From Bacteroidota bacterium (GTDB taxonomy: Bacteria > Bacteroidota > Bacteroidia > Chitinophagales > Chitinophagaceae), in NCBI GenBank assembly GCA_023426425.1, contig JAFAAT010000315.1:1-5113 (forward strand): DNA of 5,113 nt, written 5' to 3'. The notes under the pieces were generated by a model that was not told where the DNA came from, ran no database searches, and saw only the letters and a program-made list of their open reading frames with translations. The position numbers and the translations under genes are program-made. Shown here piece by piece: positions 1-4,578 of the stretch; the first letter of the stretch is position 1; every line of letters starts with the position of its first letter.

Positions 1-393
1 TCCGGCTGCCTTCCATTGCTGCAATGTCACCAGATGGGTGTCCCAGTCCACCAGGTTGTGTATTTGCATCAGATCAATCACCTCACGCTTCATCCGCGCA
101 AATGATCGCTCCATCTGTTTGATGCCCTCCTCTTTCCCGTTCGTCCAAACCTTGGTTGCATAAAAGAACATTTCCGGGTGCGGTGTAGCCTGACTCGCAA
201 CTCCCACTATTTCCTCCGCATCTCCGTACATCGGTGAGCTATCAATCAAGGTGCCGCCGCCCGAAGTCAGCGTCTCAAGTATCTTCACTTGATTATCAAC
301 AGAACCCGAGGGTGGTACATCAAATACTTTCCACGTGCCGAGTCCTAGGACAGGCAGTTGTTCTCCAGTTGATGGGATTTTTCGCTGCAGCAT
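1..393 (-). CDS. Aldo/keto reductase, N-terminal 131 residues (3' end outside window)
   Basis: Cytosolic NAD(P)H-dependent carbonyl reductase of the aldo/keto reductase (TIM-barrel) superfamily; the substrate cannot be told. The reading frame is open from the ATG at 393 to the window edge. The N-terminus has the family-typical RKIPSTGEQLPVLGLGTW, and all four catalytic positions are visible: Asp51 and Tyr56 in LIDSSPMYG, Lys81 in FFYATKVW and His112 in LMQIHNLVDW. No signal peptide is seen. About 130 residues are present against roughly 270-330 for the family, so the cofactor-binding C-terminal half lies beyond the window. The start is 8 nt after the stop of the DUF4342 gene, which suggests co-transcription and possibly translational coupling. 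No clear Shine-Dalgarno is visible, which is common in Bacteroidota. The family call is secure; the reaction and physiological role are not. Confidence 0.9.
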   Translation of the reverse strand, partial: MLQRKIPSTGEQLPVLGLGTWKVFDVPPSGSVDNQVKILETLTSGGGTLIDSSPMYGDAEEIVGVASQATPHPEMFFYATKVWTNGKEEGIKQMERSFARMKREVIDLMQIHNLVDWDTHLVTLQQWKAAG

Positions 394-401
394 ATCTAAA
401 A

Positions 402-701
402 CTACACAATCGGCACATCTTCTCCCAAACCCCCAGGTCCCTGCTCCGGTTGTTTGGGTGCATCATCTTCCCGCTCAACGGATATCGTACAGCTTTCCAT
501 CAAAGCAGCCACTGCACCTATCGCAGCCAGCACTGGCGCCAAAACTGCCCCCACCACACCGAACGTGAGTGGAAAGCTCATTAGCTCCTTGCCAGCCTTG
601 TTTTTGATAGTAATCTTTCTGATGTTACCCTCCTCAATCAGCTCCTTTACCTTTTTTAAAAGCTGCTCCCCCTTAATCTCAAATGATTCATACTTAGCCA
701 T
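402..701 (-). CDS. DUF4342 domain protein with hydrophobic segment
   Basis: Small 99-residue protein of unknown function that I recognise as a DUF4342-type protein. Residues 1-40 are charged and helical (YESFEIKGEQLLKKVKELIEEGN), followed by the family-like strand RKITIKNKAGKELMSFPLT. Residues 45-68 are a Gly/Ala/Val-rich hydrophobic stretch (GVVGAVLAPVLAAIGAVAAL) that could be a single membrane helix. The tail, residues 75-99, is acidic and Pro/Gly-rich. No catalytic residues are evident. The domain is, as I recall, often fused to or found with UBA/TS-N-like helices in other bacteria; no such fusion is present here. The gene lies 36 nt after the PDZ gene and 8 nt before the aldo/keto reductase, all on one strand, so it is probably part of one operon. 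Upstream of the ATG is GAAGAAA, at best a weak ribosome binding site. Family assignment is from memory of the domain pattern; function is unknown. Confidence 0.8.
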   Translation of the reverse strand: MAKYESFEIKGEQLLKKVKELIEEGNIRKITIKNKAGKELMSFPLTFGVVGAVLAPVLAAIGAVAALMESCTISVEREDDAPKQPEQGPGGLGEDVPIV

Positions 702-735
702 AGTTTCTTCGTTTTTCTTTTCGAGTAAAACTCAT
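694..735 (-). CDS. Possible 13-codon mini-ORF bridging PDZ and DUF4342 genes
   Basis: The short frame MSFTRKEKRRNYG starts 2 nt after the PDZ-gene stop codon. Its TAA lies just inside the DUF4342 start (TATGGCTAA), so the two frames overlap by 8 nt. AGGAG lies 9 nt before its ATG, inside the last codons of the PDZ gene, which is a better ribosome binding site than the one before DUF4342 itself. It may act as a coupling peptide that delivers ribosomes to the DUF4342 start rather than as a functional protein. It is very short, so chance is a serious alternative. Confidence 0.25.
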   Translation of the reverse strand: MSFTRKEKRRNYG

Positions 736-737
736 AC

Positions 738-1655
738 TTAGAAGCTCCTCACGCGCTTCTCTCTGGGAATCGTCACCGATTTCGTAATTCTGCTCCCACC
801 TCGTAGCACTTCAAACCGCAGGGTTGATCCTTCCTTCAGGTTTGTGAGATATCTCTCAAGATCACTCATAGTATCGATTTCACTGCCTTCAATTCCCACA
901 ATCACATCATTCACTTGTATGCCACCCTTCGCCGCAGGTAAGTCAGGGCTAATGTCCAGCACACGAACTCCGCCTTCATCTGCCATTTCTTCAACACGCA
1001 TGCCTAGCCTCGGACCGCTTTCAAACGGATTGATATCATCAAGTATGCGCCTCAACCCCGGACCGAAACTGTAACTGTCTCCATTGGGTTCAAATTCAAA
1101 AATCCGCGATAGAGACGTTGCAGGCGCTGCATCCAGCTTTGCGGTGGTTGTATGTTCTTTCTCATCTCTTCTATAGCGGATTCTTACACTAGCTCCTGGC
1201 TCATAGCTCCTTATTGCACTGATCAGATCATTTGCATCAGAGATATAGATCGAATCCACTCTTATGATCAGGTCGCCTTTTCTAAGACCCGCCTGATCCG
1301 CGGCACTTCCTTTGTTTACTTCCACAACGTACGCACCTGCTCGATCATGTTGTGCATTTGTAACTACTCCAAGCAATGCTCTGCCCGCACCGGTACTGCC
1401 CAGGTTCGCTCCTGCACTTGTACTGGAATTCCCGGTCGCACCAGTGACTGTAATCCGTTTGTTTAGGTTAGTGGCTTCCAGGTCCCCTCGACTTGCCACC
1501 TGCTCACCGTTTACATATACGCCGTCACGGTGTATCTCAATGATCGTATTTCCGCTTCCCTGGCCGTTAATTACAATATTTTCATTCCGCTGAGCCTGGG
1601 CATATGATTGCCATGACAGGACCACTGTCACAAACAGTAGAATTGCATGTTTCAT
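738..1655 (-). CDS. Secreted tandem-PDZ protein (HtrA-like PDZ pair without protease domain)
   Basis: A 305-residue exported protein. Residues 1-22 form a signal peptide (MKHAILLFVTVVLSWQSYAQ) with a probable cleavage after Ala-Gln-Ala, so it should act in the periplasm or at the outer surface. Residues 23-90 are low-complexity, Gly/Asn/Ser/Thr-rich. PDZ domain 1 spans about 92-175, with a carboxylate-binding loop near RALLGV and the typical GSAADQAGLRKGDLIIRVD. PDZ domain 2 spans about 215-296, with LGMRVEE, DLPAAKGGIQVNDVIVGIEG and a final strand RITKSVTIP. The trypsin-like domain that precedes such PDZ pairs in DegP/HtrA is absent and there is no Ser-protease motif, so it is a binding or scaffolding protein, not a protease by itself. 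It heads the probable operon with DUF4342 and the aldo/keto reductase. A -7 box lies about 20-27 bp upstream of the ATG. The domain call is firm; the partner is unknown. Confidence 0.9.
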   Translation of the reverse strand: MKHAILLFVTVVLSWQSYAQAQRNENIVINGQGSGNTIIEIHRDGVYVNGEQVASRGDLEATNLNKRITVTGATGNSSTSAGANLGSTGAGRALLGVVTNAQHDRAGAYVVEVNKGSAADQAGLRKGDLIIRVDSIYISDANDLISAIRSYEPGASVRIRYRRDEKEHTTTAKLDAAPATSLSRIFEFEPNGDSYSFGPGLRRILDDINPFESGPRLGMRVEEMADEGGVRVLDISPDLPAAKGGIQVNDVIVGIEGSEIDTMSDLERYLTNLKEGSTLRFEVLRGGSRITKSVTIPREKRVRSF

Positions 1656-1674
1656 AGTAGTTTGATTTTGGATG

Positions 1675-1712
1675 CAAAGATATTTTCAGCCTCACTTTAG
1701 GGCTGCAAAAAA
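1675..1712 (-). promoter_or_regulatory. Probable promoter of PDZ-DUF4342-reductase operon
   Basis: On the minus strand TATCTTTG (1682-1675) matches the Bacteroidota -7 box TAnnTTTG exactly and is the same octamer seen before tRNA-Gly. The nearest TTTG (within TTTTTTG, 1712-1706) is 23 bp upstream, longer than the usual 19-21, so the -33 element is doubtful. The predicted leader to the ATG at 1655 is about 15 nt. Confidence 0.5.
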
Positions 1713-1720
1713 TGCGTTAA

Positions 1721-1738
1721 AACCTTGCCATAAGGGTT
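1721..1738 (-). terminator. Weak hairpin after ccmB
   Basis: On the minus strand AACC(C)TT and AAGGTT can pair around a 5-nt loop with one bulged C, followed by only a few T. It lies 45 nt beyond the ccmB stop and before the PDZ promoter. It is a poor intrinsic terminator and may not function, so read-through from ccmB into the PDZ operon is possible. Confidence 0.2.
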
Positions 1739-1782
1739 CGTTGAGAGGTATAGAAGGAGTGTTTTTAAAATCAACAGCGGTT

Positions 1783-2433
1783 TTACTCCTGCCACAGAAA
1801 CGGGAAAAGTATCACTCCAAGTATGATCACCAGCACATCCAATAGAAGTAGTGCACCAGCCAGCGTATACCACCCGGGTTGGTACACAGGTGCTACTGCT
1901 TTGAGCGCCAGGTTACTGAGCATCATCAGGATAGGTGTCACCAAAGGAAACCCGAGAATCGCCATCAGGGCTGCGTTCTGATTCGCACGTGCAGCAATCG
2001 CCGAAAGGAAAGTAAATACCGCCGAAAGACTGATGCTCCCCACTGCAGTAATCAAAATAAAAAGCCCGCTTTGAACTACTGGAAAGTCAAGAAGAATTGA
2101 AAACAAAAACAGACTCACCAGGCTCATGACCAGAAGTAAGATGATACTGTAGATCATTTTTGCGGCAAGAAAGCTTGCCGGACTAACTATGGTATAATAG
2201 TATCTGAACCTGCCGCTCTGTTCCTGAAGAAAGCTTTTCGCCACAGCATTTGTGGCAATAAACAACTGCGTGAGCCAGAATAGGGTATTCCAGGTCTTCG
2301 CCTCCGGCTGTCCACTCATCATGTAGATTACGAAAACTGTAGATCCCACATACAGCAACACGCCAAACAGTGTATGTTTCTGGCGCCATTCAATAAGCAG
2401 GTCTTTTTTTATCAGGGTGAGCGCAGCAGTCAT
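1783..2433 (-). CDS. ccmB: Heme exporter permease CcmB
   Basis: Inner-membrane permease of the CcmABCDE heme-handling system for cytochrome c maturation. In the known system CcmB joins the ATPase CcmA and acts with CcmC in loading or releasing heme on the chaperone CcmE. The 216-residue length fits the family (about 220). The cytoplasmic start LTLIKKDLLIEWRQKHTLFG is the family signature region. About six hydrophobic segments follow, near residues 21-40, 50-66, 92-118, 121-147, 154-176 and 189-213, with FLQEQSGRFRYYYTIVSPASFLAAK between TM2 and TM3 matching the conserved cytoplasmic loop. The start at 2433 keeps this N-terminus intact; no Shine-Dalgarno is visible. No other ccm gene adjoins it: upstream is a divergent tRNA unit, downstream after 127 nt a PDZ gene. 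Confidence in the family is high; other permeases of similar shape are less likely. Confidence 0.9.
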   Translation of the reverse strand: MTAALTLIKKDLLIEWRQKHTLFGVLLYVGSTVFVIYMMSGQPEAKTWNTLFWLTQLFIATNAVAKSFLQEQSGRFRYYYTIVSPASFLAAKMIYSIILLLVMSLVSLFLFSILLDFPVVQSGLFILITAVGSISLSAVFTFLSAIAARANQNAALMAILGFPLVTPILMMLSNLALKAVAPVYQPGWYTLAGALLLLDVLVIILGVILFPFLWQE

Positions 2434-2440
2434 TTCGCGC

Positions 2441-2448
2441 CAAAAATA
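2441..2448 (-). promoter_or_regulatory. Candidate -7 box for ccmB
   Basis: Minus-strand TATTTTTG matches TAnnTTTG and ends 7 nt before the ccmB ATG. No TTTG is found at the expected -33 spacing (CTGA occupies it). If used, the transcript would be leaderless or nearly so. An octamer this AT-rich can arise by chance. Confidence 0.3.
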
Positions 2449-2493
2449 CTTCTTAACGTGTTCTTATTCAGAAGAAAAAATTTTGACTCAGTG

Positions 2494-2524
2494 TTTGGTA
2501 AATCGGGTCTAGCCTCTATCTTTG
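2494..2524 (+). promoter_or_regulatory. Bacteroidota-type promoter of tRNA-Gly
   Basis: TTTG at 2494-2497, a 19-bp spacer and TATCTTTG at 2517-2524 match the Bacteroidota housekeeping consensus TTTG-N19-TAnnTTTG at every fixed position. Transcription would begin a few bases after 2524, leaving a 5' leader of roughly 20 nt before the mature tRNA. Confidence 0.8.
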
Positions 2525-2551
2525 CGGTCTCAAAAGTTCTTAAACACACAT

Positions 2552-2624
2552 GCGGAAGTAGCTCAGTTGGTAGAGCATCACCTTGCCAAGGTGAGGGTCG
2601 CGGGTTCGAGTCTCGTCTTCCGCT
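2552..2624 (+). tRNA. tRNA-Gly (anticodon GCC)
   Basis: A 73-nt cloverleaf. The 7-bp acceptor stem pairs GCGGAAG with CTTCCGC (2617-2623), with discriminator U at 2624. The D arm contains AGCTCAGTTGGTAGAGC. The anticodon stem pairs TCACC with GGTGA around loop TTGCCAA, giving anticodon GCC at 2585-2587, which reads GGC and GGU. The T arm carries GGTTCGAGTC. The 3' CCA is not encoded, so it must be added after transcription. It has its own promoter and is followed at once by a terminator. Confidence 0.97.
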
Positions 2625-2629
2625 CATTT

Positions 2630-2659
2630 AAATTCCATCCCTATCAGATGGAATTTTTT
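2630..2659 (+). terminator. Intrinsic terminator of tRNA-Gly
   Basis: AAATTCCATC (2630-2639) pairs perfectly with GATGGAATTT (2647-2656) around a 7-nt loop, and the T-run continues to 2659. It lies 5 nt after the mature tRNA 3' end and separates this unit from tRNA-Leu. The stem is AT-rich, so its strength is moderate. Confidence 0.75.
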
Positions 2660-2715
2660 GTTTGCGATAACTAAAGGCTTAAAAAGCCTCACAGGTTTCG
2701 CTATAATGTTCACCA
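2660..2715 (+). promoter_or_regulatory. tRNA-Leu upstream region, promoter uncertain
   Basis: This stretch must hold a promoter if tRNA-Leu is transcribed independently of tRNA-Gly. It has TTTG at 2661-2664, a small 6-bp hairpin AGGCTT-AAA-AAGCCT (2675-2689) and TATAAT at 2702-2707. No TAnnTTTG box is present, and the spacing from the TTTG to the TATAAT (37 bp) is too long for a standard pair. A start after TATAAT would leave almost no leader. Alternatively tRNA-Leu is reached by read-through of the moderate terminator at 2630-2659. Confidence 0.25.
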
Positions 2716-2801
2716 GCCCTGGTGGCGAAATTGGTAGACGCGCAGGACTTAAAATCCTGTTCGCAGCAATGCGAGTGCGGGTTCAAGTCCCGCCTGGGGC
2801 A
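2716..2801 (+). tRNA. tRNA-Leu (anticodon UAA)
   Basis: An 86-nt class II tRNA. The acceptor strands GCCCTGG and CTGGGGC (2794-2800) pair with two G-U pairs; the discriminator is A at 2801, as leucine tRNAs require. The D arm contains TGGCGAAATTGGTAGACGC. The anticodon stem pairs CAGGA with TCCTG around loop CTTAAAA, giving anticodon TAA at 2750-2752, which reads UUA and UUG. A long variable arm (about TTCGCAGCAATGCGAG) and a T arm with GGTTCAAGTC follow. The 3' CCA is not encoded. A terminator begins 1 nt after the gene. Confidence 0.97.
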
Positions 2802-2802
2802 C

Positions 2803-2828
2803 AAAAAGCCGGCTCTCACCGGCTTTTT
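2803..2828. terminator. Bidirectional intrinsic terminator between tRNA-Leu and fic-like gene
   Basis: AAAAAGCCGG (2803-2812) and CCGGCTTTTT (2819-2828) form a perfect 10-bp stem with a 6-nt loop. The A-run on one side and T-run on the other mean that each strand reads as a GC stem followed by U5. It occupies nearly the whole 27-bp gap between the tRNA 3' end and the convergent stop codon at 2829-2831, so it probably terminates both transcripts. Confidence 0.88.
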
Positions 2829-4247
2829 CTATGCATACCCCCGAAGCTTCCACCTTTCTTTCCACGTCTGAAATTGTGATGGCCTGATCCTATATCTCGC
2901 GATGTTCCCTTCATGCAACGATAGCAGCTCAGTCTCCACAGCTTCCACAAGTCTTTTTCTGTCTCCTTCCACTATCCGCGCTGCAATTTCTTCTATCTTT
3001 TTAGCAGCCTCCCTGTAGTCCATCCCACTCACCACAATTTCTCCTACTACTTGCCTTATTTCGTTTCTATACTGGAGCCTGAATGTGTCTGGCTGCCCCA
3101 ACGACTGCTGTATCGCTGCATACCTCGCCGCAGATCTTTCATAAGCCCACATAAAAACATCTTTGTACAGTTCTGTCTTATTTAGTTCATATACACCCAA
3201 CAGTCCTGAGGTATATAGCTTCTCAGGCACGTCCACAAACGACAGTGGCGCCAGGTTGTGTTGGTTCAGTGGTATGTTCGCAGCAAGCCGGGAAACTCGT
3301 TTGTTCACGTCATCAAATGGCTGCAGATAGGGTAGGTGCACCATGATGAAAAATGCTTGCTCAAAAGGGTCTTCAATTTGCTCTGCTTTGTTGAGCATGA
3401 GTTCAAATTGTGCTTCTACTTTCTGCGGTATTCCCAGTGGTTCATATACACTGCCTCCTATCCGCACCTGAATATGCCTGAGCCTTCCCGTTGCTCCGGG
3501 ATCGGGGAGTAGGTTCTGGGCCAGCAGCGCATGAAGGTTGGTTATGGTGTATCGGTCAAATTTTATCTCATCTGCCGCCTCTACCAAAAACTCAATGGCT
3601 TCTTTGTGGTTCAAAATCATCTGCGCATCCCAAATGGATTTTCCTTCTGCTTCTTCTCCCAGCGCAATGAGTTTCTGTGTCTCAAGCAGTGAATAGGTGT
3701 TTCCTTCCAGTCTGCTGGAGTTCCACGACAGGTCTATGAGCAACCGGTTCAGTATGTGTTTTGCATAGGTCCCCGCCGCTTGCACAGAGTTACTGGTTCT
3801 CCCCGTTTCGGCCAGCTTCGCCTTTTCCGCTGTACTTAGGTAAGTAGTGTGGTTCGGAATATAGTTTTCTAAAAACTGGTGATTATATCCCACCGGATTT
3901 CTCTTCTGTACGGATACGTTCACCGCGCTTAGTATTCTCCTCGCTTCTTCGGACAATGGAATCTCAGAGCCATAGATATGGTTGGATTCGTTAACTACTT
4001 GGTCTGCTATGGCACTATCGTAAGGCAGTGGTTTGTTCGCCACGTATCTTGTTGCATGTGATCCCCCGGTCATTCTGATTTTCCCTTCCTCGCAAAGTTG
4101 TTTTAGTCTTCTCTGCAGGCTTCTTCTTTCAATTGAAAAGTCTAACACTCGGTGGATATCTTCGATTACCACTCCAGCGGGATACTGTGCAATTGTTTGT
4201 TGTATCGATTCCAGTTGTTTTGTGACGTATTTTGCCATACGCGTCAT
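2829..4247 (-). CDS. Fic-fold protein with N-terminal winged helix and altered catalytic motif
   Basis: A 472-residue cytosolic protein (numbering from the ATG at 4247). Residues about 6-71 look like a winged-helix DNA-binding domain: VTKQLESIQQTIAQ, then helices around GVVIEDIHRVL and ERRSLQRRLKQLCEEGKI, then a wing ending in TRYVA. Residues about 160-370 are the Fic fold. The helix LSWNSSRLEGNTYSLLET holds the class II inhibitory motif SxxxEG (Ser177, Glu181, Gly182). The Fic motif reads QPFDDVNKRVSR from residue 309, where canonical Fic has HxFx(D/E)GNGRxxR: the catalytic His is Gln309 and the Gly before Asn315 is Val314, while Arg317 and Arg320 remain. Residues 372-472 are a helical C-terminal extension. 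I recall related bacterial proteins with the same LQPF-DVNKR form, so this is probably a subfamily trait, not local decay; the frame is otherwise intact. The longer frame begins with a TTG at 4295 inside the promoter, so the ATG with AGGAG upstream is preferred; an in-frame ATG at 4238 is an alternative. AMPylation activity cannot be assumed. Confidence 0.88.
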   Translation of the reverse strand: MTRMAKYVTKQLESIQQTIAQYPAGVVIEDIHRVLDFSIERRSLQRRLKQLCEEGKIRMTGGSHATRYVANKPLPYDSAIADQVVNESNHIYGSEIPLSEEARRILSAVNVSVQKRNPVGYNHQFLENYIPNHTTYLSTAEKAKLAETGRTSNSVQAAGTYAKHILNRLLIDLSWNSSRLEGNTYSLLETQKLIALGEEAEGKSIWDAQMILNHKEAIEFLVEAADEIKFDRYTITNLHALLAQNLLPDPGATGRLRHIQVRIGGSVYEPLGIPQKVEAQFELMLNKAEQIEDPFEQAFFIMVHLPYLQPFDDVNKRVSRLAANIPLNQHNLAPLSFVDVPEKLYTSGLLGVYELNKTELYKDVFMWAYERSAARYAAIQQSLGQPDTFRLQYRNEIRQVVGEIVVSGMDYREAAKKIEEIAARIVEGDRKRLVEAVETELLSLHEGNIARYRIRPSQFQTWKERWKLRGYA

Positions 4248-4251
4248 TTTA

Positions 4252-4256
4252 CTCCT
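4252..4256 (-). promoter_or_regulatory. Ribosome binding site AGGAG of fic-like gene
   Basis: AGGAG lies 4 nt before the ATG at 4247 on the minus strand. Strong Shine-Dalgarno sites are uncommon in this window, and this one supports the 4247 start over the TTG at 4295. For the ATG at 4238 it would be 13 nt away, which is too far. Confidence 0.6.
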
Positions 4257-4264
4257 ATACGCGT

Positions 4265-4296
4265 CAAATATACATCTTTCCCGCCGGTTTTTCAAT
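4265..4296 (-). promoter_or_regulatory. Promoter of fic-like gene
   Basis: On the minus strand TATATTTG (4272-4265) matches TAnnTTTG exactly, and ATTG (4296-4293) lies 20 bp upstream as a near-match to TTTG. Transcription would start near 4260, giving a leader of about 12 nt that includes AGGAG. The direct repeats overlap or flank both elements. Confidence 0.65.
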
Positions 4297-4308
4297 TATT
4301 CCGCGTCA

Positions 4309-4578
4309 ATTTCGAATTTTTTCTTCCATTATCCAGCCGGAGTGTTTTATTTGGGGATTTTGTCATTAATGGTGCGTATTACAACCAAATATGAATCACT
4401 CAAATATTTCTATTTCATAATCCTTGCCTGCTCACCGCATCTGTCGTAATTTTCTTCTCATACTATAGTATACGCTGCTACGATCACTGCATCCTGCCTG
4501 TCTCGCTAAAATCACTGCCTGACAGGAACAGGCCCTGCCGTACCCTGTCTTATCCATTACTCACTTAAATCTAGAACT
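4309..4578. other. Intergenic region with divergent upstream sequences
   Basis: I find no convincing gene here. Positions 4309-4450 are AT-rich, with CAAATAT repeated at about 4385 and 4401. A perfect 12-bp palindrome ATACTATAGTAT is at 4460-4471. From 4483 to 4550 there are short repeats: ATCACTGC at 4483-4490 and 4511-4518, CCTGTC at 4497-4502 and 4544-4549, and GACAGG at 4521-4526, which can pair with either CCTGTC. No TAnnTTTG box on the plus strand is seen for the gene starting at 4579, so its promoter is unassigned. Confidence 0.5.

Larger units (their letters stand above)
4237..4308. repeat. Operator-like triple repeat of CGCGTCA in the fic-like promoter
   Basis: Plus-strand ATACGCGTCA occurs exactly at 4237-4246 and 4257-4266, and a third copy TTCCGCGTCA (sharing CGCGTCA) is at 4299-4308. 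Start-to-start distances are 20 and 42 bp, close to two and four helical turns. The first copy overlaps the start codon at 4247, the second touches the -7 box and the predicted transcription start, and the third lies just upstream of the -33 element. This arrangement suits a repressor or autoregulator; binding is inferred. Confidence 0.6.

Noticed and set aside
234..741. Overlapping plus-strand frames opposite the reductase and DUF4342 genes
   Set aside because: They are antisense shadows with no initiation signals and no recognisable domains.
2430..2627. Minus-strand frame containing SNPRPSPWQGDALPTEL
   Set aside because: This is the familiar spurious translation of the antisense of a tRNA gene (here tRNA-Gly) joined to the ccmB upstream region; it is not a protein gene.
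2374..2631. Plus-strand frame ending SSSVGRASPCQGEGRGFESR
   Set aside because: It is the sense-strand translation of tRNA-Gly plus antisense of ccmB, a common annotation artefact.
2552..2801. tRNA genes as an integration site for a mobile island carrying the fic-like gene
   Set aside because: No integrase is present and I saw no second copy of either tRNA 3' end in the window, so there is no attachment-site evidence.
2658..2879. Plus-strand frame over tRNA-Leu
   Set aside because: It translates the tRNA-Leu gene and terminator and runs into the antisense of the fic-like gene; it has no protein-like features.
2829..4247. Fic/Doc toxin-antitoxin module
   Set aside because: No small antitoxin gene lies beside it, the inhibitory motif is in the same polypeptide and the catalytic His is missing, so a classical toxin-antitoxin pair is unlikely.
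4033..4449. Plus-strand 138-residue frame opposite the fic-like 5' end
   Set aside because: It is antisense to the winged-helix region and promoter, Cys/Phe/Ser-rich with no domain signature; it is considered as a shadow.
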